Part shown: one piece after another, positions 49,912 through 62,774 of the stretch
How the letters are laid out: every line of letters begins with the position of its first letter
How positions within the stretch are numbered: the stretch's first letter is position 1
Assembly (NCBI GenBank): GCA_964247055.1
Contig: OZ176055.1
Span: 1,054,001 to 1,118,000 of the forward strand
Source of the DNA: Paragordius varius
Taxonomy: Eukaryota > Nematomorpha
Direction of reading: 5' to 3'
DNA: 64,000 nt
Position numbers and translations under genes: made by a program
Notes under the pieces: generated by a model
What the model saw: the letters and a program-made list of their open reading frames with translations, nothing else
What the model was told of the DNA's origin: nothing
Databases searched by the model: none

Positions 49912-52900
49912 ATCTTTCTGATAACCTTTTTTGCTCTAGGAATAAGCTATCCAGTGTGAAATATTTCTGAACTCAAATCGTACATTCAAAATAGTGGTGT
50001 TCTTTTCCATTTTTCATCTCATTCGTTGTCAAAAGCTGAGTGCAAGAAATTAAGCTTCTAACATTTTTGGTGGTGAAACTTTTAACGTGTTCATAAATCT
50101 TCACCAATAGATAATCTGTTTAATCTGATATTAAATTAATTAAAATAGTCGATATAATAGATGGAACAAAATTTAAGTGAAAAGACAAAAAATGAAAAAT
50201 CAAGTGTAAATAGTAAAAATCCTCTTTCTAACAATGTTTGTGAGTGTGTGGATTATATTATATCAAAGTATTTTATCTTCCTAACGCTTAGCTTATCTAA
50301 AAACCTCAATGTTCTAAATATATGTATAAATTTGTCATATATATAAAGTGATGTTTTAGAAGAAAAAATTTAATCAGTTATTTATTGACTACTATACAAA
50401 TGAAAAAGATCAAACATTATTGCGTATCCACTGAATTTCAGTTATTGTTTTGATTGAGTTAAAAAATGGATTAGGTTATATTTTAAATTTTCTTTTTCAC
50501 TGGTTTTAATGAATTCCTACCCAAATGAGAGATTCATAAATACGTTTGGAAAAAATGTGAAAAATTGCCCCTTATTATGAGAGTTGGAATTTGCAATATT
50601 TGATTTTATAATTAAATTTTAATCAACAATAAGCTAATTATTGAAAAACCAAACTTACCTATAAAATTTTAAATTATGGACTTTCGACATTCATGCATAT
50701 AAATTTACAAAAAAAGATGGACCTAATTATTCAACATATTGCATGAGAATACTATAAATGGTTTAAAACTAGGGTATCCAACACAAATAGCTTCGTTCCG
50801 CATTTTTTCTCAAAAAAATCAGCGGGCCGTATTCGAATTATAGAAACATTAATTTATACATAGGACTGTAAAATGCAAACATAGCAAAACATTGTCATAT
50901 CGTTGACAATTGGATAAACTTATTTTATTAATTTGTTAAAAAAATATCGATTTAACTAAGATTTTGTGATCAAATTTTCGAAAATTATGGATAGTCAATC
51001 AGTGGATGCATATCAAATCCTGGTTTAAAAAAAGCAGAGTGTACATGAAAATTTTGATTTAGATGACAAATAGAATGGCCAATAATAATTATAATGATGA
51101 AATAATTATGGAATGATATTAAAACTTTTATAATGTTTAAACAATCTTAAATATCCAAAACATAAAAGTCACCTTTTCCTTTACCTTTAAAAAATAAAAT
51201 AACGCTTTTTAAACTTTATTTTTATTATATCGCTCGATAAACACTATATTCAAAGCACTCAATAAAAAAGTAACATGTATTTTTCCGTTTTTAGTAGTCA
51301 GAAATGGTTCCGTGGTTTAAAATGAGGAAGAAATAATTGTGTCTAATTTAATTATTTTTTGTTAAATATAATCGATTATTGAAGTTTATGAAAAAGCAAG
51401 GCTAACTTTGTATCATAAATTAAACAAAAAATTATTAAACTATATAGATTTTACAAAAGGTTAAGGTTCAAATTTTTACAAACATTTAATTAAAAATTTA
51501 TCCACTTTTCTAATTTTTAAAAGAAATCTATTTAAGATGGTACAAAATTACAAAATAATTGTAATTAAGCTTGGATATTTTTATAATGAAAACCATATTT
51601 TTTGAAAAAATATCTATTATAATACGAAATTCGTAAATAGGGGATAAATATGTGAAAAATTCAACTATTAGGTTTCTCCTAAATATTTAGTTTTGGAAAC
51701 TAGCCTCTTATGTGATTGATCCGTTGAGTGGCTTAGATAAAGGAAGAATTTAAATGAAATTAATTTTTACATTTAAAATATGAATATTTAGGAATTTGTT
51801 ATAAATTTAATTTAATTAACTTTTAAACTCTATTGTTCCATATCAGATACCGAACAGGTAAACATATGTTTTAAAAGTTTTTAAACAAAACTGAGGCTAA
51901 ATTTACCGCATGTTACATGAAATTCCATAAAATCCTTATATTTAAAATGATTTTTTTCATTTTACACGCTTAAAATTATAATGTCAAAGCTTATTGAATA
52001 CATCAGTATATAAATCATGTAAATAATACCTATTGATTAAATGTGTTTTGGGCTTGATTCCTGGATAAAAAAATTTAACGATAATTTAAATAAACATTAA
52101 ATTTATATTCCTATATTAAACGTACTCCCATCTTTTTTTAATTTCAAGAGGTGAGTTTTTAACCAAAATTTAGAAATTAGAAAAACTACATTTTTGACTC
52201 TAAATTTGGAAAAAACCTATGTTATATAATATAAAATTAAAATTACTTTACAAAAATGGTTGGGGATATATTGTAAATACCCATAAAATATAAAAATTAT
52301 ATACTATTAACATAATATCAAAGTTGGGCCCATAAATTTAGTGTTTGATTGATTAAATATGATACTTTATTATTTGTTATAAGAGAATAGAACTATTATA
52401 TAATATGATGATAATATAACTTAACTAGACAATTGATAATGTGAACAGTGGTCCAAATACATAAAAAATTGTTTTCGTAAAAAATAATTTTATTAACATT
52501 TGCATTTTTTAAGAATACTGAATGGGATCAGTTCCTAAACCAGTGGATATCACCAAAAATTTTAAGGGCCAAATATAATATTTTTATTAATTCAAGGATC
52601 GCCCACATATAATACCGACAATTGCATAGCCATTCGACAAATATGCCTATATTTACACTCTAAATGTATACTAAAATGAAAAATTTAGGGGACGCGATTT
52701 AAGTAACACTAGCTTAAACGACCTTTTTTATGTAAGAGATGAATAAAATGTTATCTTTTTATTAAAATGTATATAATTTTTTGTTTATATTACCTTAAAA
52801 CTCTAATATTACGGAAGGCCTTCCTACGACGCATTTAGATATCTTAAATTTACCTAGTTTTCAAAATAAAACAGATATATATGTAGGTATCTAAAGTAAA

Positions 52901-55886
52901 AAAAAACGCAAAATACACTGTATTCAAGGCAAATTTATGTTCTCTTTACAGATCTAGCCTAATGGTATTGCAAGGACATATGTCCTTGTTGACTTCGTTA
53001 ATATTAAAAACTGTAAAAATTTTCCAAAAATTGTCATCACAACTAAAAACTAAGGTTTTGAGGAAGTAAAAAATATTTAATACTGAGAGTTATTAAATAA
53101 TACTCAAATGTGCGATTTATACTCAAATTAATAAAAAACTTTAAAGACGAAATGAAAAACATATAATCTTATTTTATTGATGAATTTCTTGGAAACTTTG
53201 ACATTTTATACTGAAAATATAATTTCGGAGTTAATGAAAAAATGTATATTTTGAAGTTTTACGACGCGTTTTTTGTAGCATCAAAGATGTAATAAAATTA
53301 AAAATTAATTAAATCATATCACATAAATTAAATATCAAACAGATACTTATAAATAATTTATTAATAAAGTCCATACTAGACATACTACATATATAAAATA
53401 AGTAATTTAATCAATAAATTTGATTACATCTTTTTTATAATGATAATTATTCATTAATATTCATTAATATCTTGCTGAGTAATGCAAAGAGGTGCAGATT
53501 TTTTAAAAAATTTTAGGAAAAACAAAATTTGGATCTAGTTTATATTTGCTGAATAAAAATTGTGCGCACAATATGATATTTTTGAATTTTTTTGAAGAAA
53601 AGCGTTATTTCAAGTAATTCCCAGGAGAAATTTAGTGTCCCACAACACACAAAATGTTAAAAAAATTTTTTTGGACAAAAAATATAAAATATATTTAGTC
53701 TTAAAAAAACTTTTAATTAAAATAATAATAATAATAATAATTTATTTAGAAAAATTCTAATAATTAAAATAGATATTAAACAGACAAATGTGATTGATTT
53801 TTTCCGTATATATATATTTATACTTAATGGGTTAATCATTAGAAAGTAATAAGTGAATAAAAAATTAACCTATAAAAAAACTTGAATACTTTTGACGTAA
53901 TTAGAATTATGATGATGATGAGTTAGTTAGTTAGCTTTACGTTATTAAAACTGCATTGCATACTTTTTAAAACATAATATGGATAGTAATTTGATATGAG
54001 CATAACACGGGTTAAAAACATATAACTATGAGGTGTATTCAGTTATAACTAAACCAAACAATTCATAAAACAAAAATATATAATCAGTTTTTTTGTAAAA
54101 GTTAGGTTCTCTAGTTTGAAATAAAGTAAGATTGGAGGAAAAAAAGTTTGAAAACATTAATTTTTTGGGTTTATAATTGGTTAAAAATATCAAATATTTT
54201 AACATTACTTAAATATTAAATTAAAGGCTTTTTTTGCTGATAAATAAAATTTTTATTAACATTGGTAGTTTTTTCCGTTTTAATAAATTGAGGGTTTTAT
54301 AGAAATCAACTTTCAATATTGAAATTAAAATATATACCTTGGTAAATATGGATTATCTTTGTTGGTAATTATATAACAGACCGAAATATAGTTGAGAATA
54401 CGAATTTATATATAAATTAAAATGGCATCAATATTGTTGCCATGTTATAGATTTATAAGACTATTTATTTATTGATAATAGATTATATCTTTAACATAAT
54501 TTCATTCAAAATATATGTATATCAAAAAAATATATATTACATATATACGTATATTAAAAAATATTTATAAAATATTTAATACAAATATTGATAATATGTT
54601 ATTTTTAATATTTTTTTTATTTTTAATATTTTTTTGAGTAATAAACTGTTGAATGTGTATAATCGATAAAGGATTAAAAATTAAAGTATATTTCTCCTCA
54701 TATTTTATTCATCTTATGTTTTTAATGCCATGTAATGTAAAAAAAATTTCAACCATATAAAAAAAGATATAAATATTTTATTAATTTTTAAATAAAAATA
54801 AATATATTAATATATGTCCACTTAGGAGATATTTTAAAAATATGACAACCTAATAGCATCTATATTGGGAAAATTTTGTAATGTACAGCTTTTCGGATCA
54901 TTCAAGGATTTTTATATTTTCTCTAAGTAAATATACATGTATTTTAAATCATAATATGTTCCAGTTAAAAATATCTTTTAAAACGCGAAAAAAATAATAA
55001 TCGATGGTATTTATAATAACATAAAGAAACAGATGTATCAAAAAAAAAATTAAAATTTAACTGTGTTATTGGAAGCAGAGGTCATTTTAAGATTTAATTT
55101 GCATGAAAACCCACAAAAGATATTTGGAGAAAGATCAAAGAACATATTAATAATTTTATAGTATTAATATAATTTACATACCTCATGGAGCTGTATTTTT
55201 GGAAAAAATGATGTTTTTTGGTGGATATTTAATTTTTTAGACAAGGTATATATTATAAATAAACGATGCTAAATATATAATATTCATTTGGTTTTTCAGA
55301 TATAAAACCCAGTGAACAAAGAAACATTCGATATTTTTATGCAAAGTTTTTAAGCGAAACGGTGGACAGAAATATTACAACCTATTGATTGTCGGCATAA
55401 AATTTTTAACAGACTAAAAATCATTAAAAACGACTATTGTGACTGTAATGAATTATTTTGTGAAAAATCGTATTCCTGATTTAAGGAATTACAAATTTCC
55501 ATTATTAACAATTAATTATTTTAATTTCTATAAACTGATGTTTTAGCCTGTTTTTTGTTTCAGGTCTAACTTTAAAAAAAGAAATAATATCATAATTATT
55601 GGTATTTCTGCAATAATGATTATTAATTTTATAGGAGTTTTATTTTGAGGTAGCCTCTAGAATGATAATAAAAAAATTGCAACAAAAACTGATAAAATCA
55701 TTATTATAACAAATTACTGTCTAAATTAAATGAAAGTTAAAGAATTTTTGAATCTTGTTAGGATTTCATGAAAATTTGAGGTTTAAAATTAATACAATTC
55801 CACATTTTTAGAATTCTTTGTAGCCCAAAAGATAATGTTGTTATTACAGATTAATTGACACAAATTAAAATGATTTTAATAACGAT

Positions 55887-55929
<43 letters not shown>

Positions 55930-56506
55930 GACTCACAAACTTAAAACAATAAGCTCATATTTAAATTTTTGGATAGTTATTATAATTATATAAATATATT
56001 GTTTTATCCCATTTATTCACTGATTTAGCAGAAAAATGTTAAAACGGTTATCAAAAACCGAACCCACGGTCGGGTTTTAAAAAATATTAATATTCAATAC
56101 ATTTTACATAATTCATTATATTTGGCACATAAACACTGATGTTTTTAATTTAGAAGGTATCTCTATAAATTTTCTTCGAAAATATTATTTAACACAAAAT
56201 AGACCTATCGAACTTATAAGCATCCACACTAGATAAAGAGTCGATGTTTCATATTTACAAACTATCAACTAATTTTTTTAAAAAATTGATAAAAAAGTTA
56301 ATTTTATGGAAAACTATTAGTATAAATGATGGATAGAACCATTTTTATTAATTCTTTGTTATTTTTTTGATATTGACGAGTTTGTTATAATATCTGTTTT
56401 TATTATAATGTAAAATCGTCGTCTTAAACGTTTTTTCGCTATATCATTAAAAGCTCAAAAACCCGATTTTTATTGTATTTCCTGGTTATTAATATTTTAG
56501 TTTAAT
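49912..56506. other. Long AT-rich intergenic region
   Basis: No gene recognised in 6.6 kb. A 25-codon plus-strand frame from 50161 (MEQNLSEKTKNEKSS) ends at a possible donor and could be a 5' exon, without support. A hAT-type end lies near 50770-50830 (GTATCCAACACAAATAGC, CAGCGGGCCG). Simple repeats: AAT near 53715 and TA near 55895-55924. Confidence 0.5.
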
Positions 56507-56788
56507 AAGGGGTTGCTAACACGCAGCCTTCCAAAAATTTCAGCCCGCCAGAAATTCTACAATTTACCAAATCTTAAAAAACTTTTTTTTTAAAACAAAT
56601 TGTCTGATCAATATTTCCAAATTTCAGAATGAACCTCCAAATAACAGAAAAATTACTATATTATTACAGTCTTAGATTAAAATATAACAAAATATTTGTT
56701 ATTGCCTTATATCTTTTCCGAATAAGGCCGGCAGGAATATTTATTCAAAAAACGCGGCCCGCGAATCCATTTGTGTTGGACACCCCTG
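56507..56788. mobile_element. Non-autonomous hAT-like element
   Basis: Left end AAGGGGTTGCTAACACGCAG with CCAGCCCGCC-like patch; right end GCGGCCCGCGAATCCATTTG then TGTTGGACACCCCTG. About 282 bp. It lies roughly 240 bp upstream of the phosphorylase kinase start codon. Confidence 0.65.
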
Positions 56789-57029
56789 ATATTAAATCTA
56801 AAACTTACAAAATAAATAATAATTATAATCATCTTTTAGATACAAATATTTTTGCCTTATATTTGATTAAAACCTTTACGCTTATGTATTTACCCCAAAA
56901 TACAACACTAAAGATTATTCGGTTTAGGCAATGCCTAATTTTTCGTATGATAAATTATCATTCACAACAACAGAATTAAAATCATATGCATAGGAGTAAA
57001 ACACTCATGGCTATAAGCCGTAGTAATTA

Positions 57030-60000
57030 ATGGATAAAAGGGAACAAAAATTAGAGTATTACGAAAAACTTTTAAATGAAACCATAATTAAAAATCAAGT
57101 TTAAATTTTATGATGTCTAAAAATAGGATCCTATTACATCATTAATTCCATCCTTACCAAATTCATTAGATGCTTGGGTACGAGATAATTGTTATGCTGT
57201 ACTGTCGATATGGGCCCTTTCACTTGCCTATAAAAAGTCTGCGGATCAGGACGATGATAAAACTAAGACATATGAATTGGAACAAAAATGTGTTAAACTT
57301 ATGAGAGCCCTGTTAACATGTTTCCTAAAACAAAAAGATAAATTGGAAAAGTTTAAATATAGTCAGGTGACTTTTTAATTTTTATAAACTCTGTAGAATT
57401 CAAAAGATTCATTTCACGCTAAATTTAATGCCCATACATGTGATACGATTGTTGAGGATTTACAATGGGGACATCTTCAAATTGATGCCGTCTCACTTTA
57501 TCTTCTAATTTTGGCCCAGCTAACATCATCTGGTTTTATTTTGGTTTTTTGGATAAAATTTAATAAATATTAATATTTTTAGCGTTCAACTTTTTTTGCA
57601 TATAAAAATTTTCAATGCTATATATATGGAATAAATATGGTATTTATAAAATTAAACGGTTATGTTAGGCAAGTTTTCTACACCGATATTACAATTAAAA
57701 TATAGAAATATTTTTCAACCAAATAGTTTACTACTAAAATTTATATATGTTGGATTAATTTTGCCTTGATTATTTAACAAGTATGTTTATTTGTATTCGT
57801 ATGGTCAATCTTGCAAATCAACTCAAGGAATACACTCTAATATCTAGATGTAATTTTCACCAATCTTGTCTAGATCAGTCAATAATGAGTATCTTATTTA
57901 TTTATTCGTTCAAATTTTGGGGGCGTAGTCATTTTTGTTTTAGATCCTATATCTTTTTGATTTCTGCCATGTTTTGTGAGGATAGTCTAGTAAAATTTCT
58001 CTGAATCTAATTAATAATGTTTTTAAAATATTTTCATCCGCGCGTTCAATATGGTCTTTAACCAACTTACTCATTGGATTATATGATCAAATGCGTTATA
58101 AATTGGGATTTAAATTGTATTTACTCATTTATATTTGGTTTGATGAATCAAGGATTGCTTGTTTTAAGGATTCTATCTTCCATTCGTAAGAATTTAATTT
58201 TTATTAGTTTTACTCAGTGGATAGGTTTTTGTGTGCCGTGTGTAACAACTCACCGTGTCGCTATAGTGTATATCTTTGCTTTAGTCTTAAGCTTTATTTT
58301 TTATTATTTGCCACTGTCATAATGATATATATATGATTGAGAATGAGTTTTTAGTAGAGTAGATTTTTATATTTTCAAAGTTATGTATGTACAAAATTGT
58401 CTTGGGATGTGTTTATGAATATGAGTGTTAAATCTTAGCCAACAAAATCTGCCACGAGTTTTTCTGTTCTTTTATCGCCTGTAATTCTATCACGTTGAAA
58501 GGTAGAGCGGATTTAAAAAGGAAATTTTGAGACAAGCCGGAATTTATTTGAAGTTTTTGAATAAAGTTAATTATAGGCGGTTTTTATTTTACTATAGCTA
58601 TTGTGGTAAAGATTCTTAAATGCTATAATTAGCCATTCTTTACAAACCCTTTCTTCTTAAGAGCATCCATGATATTACAGTAAAAATCTAAATTATACGG
58701 ACAACATATAAAGACAAAATTTTTTTTCAAAAGAACGCTGAACTTTATAACCTTGATTGTTTAATAACTATTGTTTTTAAATTACAAAATATGAAATAGA
58801 GATGTAAATTGGTAACACAATCATTTTATATTTTTAATTGTAATAAATTATTTATATAGGAAGGTTTAAAAATGGGGTTGTCTTTCGAAAAATTTATATT
58901 TTAACGTTTATATATACAATTTCAATTTTTATTATAGTGTAATGAATACACTATTAGAAATCTTTTTCCCAGGTCAACAAAGGTGTAATGAAGTTGGATC
59001 TAAACATACCATCTATTATATACTTTTTTAATATTTAATAAATAATTTTTAAGTTTATCGAACAGAATATCATATATTATCCTTAGTCTAGATTTTTAAT
59101 AGGCCTTTAAAGGCCTGTATGACATATATATCGCCTTTCCTTTTGTAAATTGGTATTTGATAAAAAAATTTCCATTCATCACGGAGTTTATCTGTTTCAA
59201 CTTTGGATAAATTAAAATATAGAATTATTTAAGAAAGTATTGGTTTTAGAATAAATTTCAGCAAAATCTAAATTATAATCAAATTAATTGGTAAAAAAAT
59301 ACTTTATGTAACATTAGTAGTTTTTATCAAAATTTATGTCAGCATTTTCATATAATTAATAGTCCATGGATGCCCATTTTTTTTTATTTTTGTGTGACAA
59401 TTATTTTTTTCATGTTATAATAATAGGTATGCAAATAATATTTACGTTGGATGAGGTATCTTTCATACAAAATATGGTATTTTACATTGAAGAAGCTTAT
59501 CGGATTGCTGTAAGTAACTTTATTACAAAAATTTAATCATAAAAGTTTTGATAATCTTTCAGCAATAATGATATTAATTGGGGAAAATGATAGATAATTT
59601 TGGTTATGAAAAAATACTAAAATTTGATCGCCAACTTTTATAATTTTACGATTCTAAGTGCAATGAATCATTTTTTTATAATTATTCTATTGATTTTAAC
59701 ATGACGGTACATTGATATCAGTAAATGCATGAAACTTTATTAGTTTACCATTAAGATTGACAATAAAAATTGAAATATGAAACCTAAAAATTAATAGGCA
59801 ATTTTTTTTTAGAAAACAAATACATAGAATTTTCATATACCTTGTTTTTTTTACATTGTACAATATAATTACGAATTTGAAATATGTATAATTGGATCTA
59901 AACAATTTACATTTATTTCTATAAATTATTTTACAACCCAAAACACAAAATGTTTCATTTAAATAATCAAGGTTTTATTGTTCCTTTTGGTTCTGAATCA

Positions 60001-62743
60001 TAATTTTTACTGTACGTATTTTTATCCATTGAGTTATACATATATGAAAAAATTTACAGGATTATGGAATATGGGAACGCGGGCAGAAAACTAATCAGGG
60101 CTTACCGGAACTCAATTCAAGTTCCATCGGAATGGCTAAAGTAAGTTTTTTTAAATTTTTTAAATAAAAAATATACCATTTGCACTGCAAGAGTGTCCTT
60201 GAACACTTCAAGTTGGTCCTTAAAATTTATAAATTTTGATTTAACCATAATTTTTGCACTTATTTTTATATTTTATTATTTATTAACCTAATTTTCCTTA
60301 TTTATTATGTATTTATTCATTTAAAAATAAAAGATTTTATTGAAAAACCACTTTTTTGTTTCAATTTTTTTTTTCAATTGAACAAAATTATTAACTTTTA
60401 AATGTTTTTAACAAAAAATAACAATTTATAACCCAGAAAACTTAAATATTTTTCATTTCATGTTAAAATCTTATAAACATCCAAAATTATTTTAAGAAAT
60501 TAATAAAGATATACGGTTTCTCAATGATTAAAAGTTGATATCAATTTAAAATTTATGTTAAATAATAGAAAATAGTAATGAAGTTAGAATCGTCGTAAAA
60601 TAACGCAAAAATAAAAATATAATTTATTAATTCTCAAATTTTCGCCATAGGCATCATCAGGAGATTAGTTAAGAAAAATATATATAATATAAGAAAATAA
60701 AAATTAAATTAAAAAAATGAATAAAATCATGGTTGATATTACTTATATAGGAAAAAAATCACAAAATAACCGTTAGTGGACAAAGGAAAGAAAGATCACA
60801 AAGAAAACCGTGTGATGTAAAAAAAACCAAATGTGTATTTTTTTTTTCACAAAAATTAATTGTAATGCTATAAATAAAATAATAATTTAACATGAAACAA
60901 TGTAAGCGTAAAATTATTAAAATTTAAGTAATATCTACACTATAAAATGGTTTGGATAACAACCATGAATGCTCAAACAGAATTGACGTTTTAGTCGTTG
61001 AAAGAAAATACAGCGCAAGGATAACAAAAGAAGCACTCTTTATACAGAGCGCAGAAGATGGTTTGCTTAATCGCCGTGAAAAAAGGAAAGCTATAAATTC
61101 TGAAACTAAATCATTTATAAAAGATTATCGAATTTTTAATGACAAACCATTTTATAGTGTAGATATTACTTAAATTTTAATAATTTTACGCTTACATTGT
61201 TTCATGTTAAATTATTATTTTATTTATAGCATTACAATTAATTTTTGTGAAAAAAAAATACACATTTGGTTTTTTTTACATCACAACGGTTTTCTTTGTG
61301 ATCTTTCTTTCCTTTGTCCAATAACGGTTATTTTGTGATTTTTTTTTCCTATATTAGTAATATCAACCATGATTTGATTCATTTTTTTAATTTAATTTTT
61401 ATTTTCTTATATTATATATATTTTTCTTAACTAATCTCCTGATGATGCCTATGGCGAAAATTTGAGAATTAATAAATTATATTTTTATTTTTGCGTTATT
61501 TTACGACGATTCTAACTTCATTACATTACAAACTCTCGTCGTTACCCACTCAATTAATAGAAAATAGGTTAAAAACAATAAAATAGATGAATTATTTACG
61601 ATTTGATCGATAAAAGTTAAAAACAAAACAAAAAGGTTAAAGGACCAACAACTGTTCAAGGACCAACTTGAATTGTTCAAGGACTCTCTTGAAGTGCAAA
61701 TGGTATATGCTAAATATTATCACCTGTTTTCTTGATTAGGTTAGGGTTTAAAAAAAGCGAGGATATATATAGCAGTTAGGTCATAACTTATAATTTGGGT
61801 TTTTTGAAATTTGCATTGGAAAATGTGTAGTGCCGTAAAATTTCAGCATATGATTAGTTTTGCCTTAAATTTTTAGCCAATAAGCAATTTATATGCATAT
61901 AAATTTTAATATATTTGTAATAAGGAATATTGGGATTGAGAACAATTAGGGAAATTTCATTAAAATCTTGTAAAAATAGATTGAATAGTTTTTGTTATAA
62001 AAATTATTGTAATTCATTTTCTTCAATAAAAATTTATTTATCATTAATATAGTTTATATATATATTATAATAATGAATGAATTGTTCCAGGAGTTTAATT
62101 ATCATAATTTTCATGATTTTTAACTTGTTTGAAGAAACATTTTTACGTCCATTGAAAAAATACTTTTATCATTTTAAATATCAATAATTATCTTGATTTT
62201 TTTTATAATTATCATTGTTTTAGATATTTTAAACATACTTTATTTTTTAATTTTATGTAAAAAAAAAATATTTTTTGATATAGGCAGCACTTGAAAGCCT
62301 AAATGAACTGGATTTATTTGGGGCCACAGGGGGCCCACAATCCATTATCCATTGTGTGGCGGGTGAATCTCATCAATGTGAAGTAATTTATTAAAGCATA
62401 AAATTGTGTATTTTTAATTTTTTTCCAGTTACATTTTTATAAATGTAAAATTATTCCATATTTTAGTATAAATTAATCAATTATTAACTTTTTTGAAACT
62501 GTTTGAAAACCAAAAACCGGATCCCCAATTATATATAAAATTAATTTTTAATTAAGTGATATTTTGATATGGGCCTAAACTAAAATTGTTGCAAAAAAAA
62601 TATTGAGAGCTTGTACAATTAATAAATAGTCTTTTGTATAAATTTATGAAGCTGGAAAAATTTTTGTACTAAGATTATCTCTAACCGAAACTATTTTTTT
62701 AAACATATTATGGAATTTAAACGGTAAGGAAAAACTTTATGAT

Positions 62744-62774
<31 letters not shown>

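Larger units (their letters stand above)
60576..61554 (+). mobile_element. Penelope-like retroelement fragment with long inverted arms
   Basis: Two arms of about 370 bp (60576-60950 and 61148-61530) are near-perfect reverse complements around a ~200-bp centre. The centre has an open frame (60952-61173, plus; [42 protein letters not shown]) resembling the end of the GIY-YIG nuclease domain of Penelope-like elements. A 13-bp target duplication, TAATAGAAAATAG, flanks the whole (60563-60575 and 61555-61567). The right arm is then the 3' region and the left arm an inverted copy of it, an arrangement known in this class. The arms carry a hammerhead-like core. High arm identity and the exact duplication suggest recent insertion. 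Confidence 0.8.
60172..61706. mobile_element. MITE family 7 copy hosting a Penelope-like fragment, PHKA intron 5
   Basis: Left end TATACCATTTGCACTGCAAG then TGTCCTTGAACACTTCAAGT; right end CAACTTGAATTGTTCAAGG and CTTGAAGTGCAAATGGTATA. The interior is interrupted at 60576-61554. Without the insertion the element would be about 540 bp. Confidence 0.8.

Noticed and set aside
50161-50346. Possible 5' exon (MEQNLSEK...) upstream of the GPCR
   Set aside because: The start is plausible and a donor-like GTTTGTGAG follows, but there is no downstream exon and no similarity.
56629-56979. 116-codon plus-strand frame
   Set aside because: It runs through a non-autonomous hAT element; the ProAlaGly-rich part is the terminal GCGGCCCGCG read as protein.
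57780-58640. Open frames in PHKA intron 3, slightly richer composition
   Set aside because: Minus-strand pieces such as [18 protein letters not shown] hint at an old mobile element, but frames are short and no family could be named.
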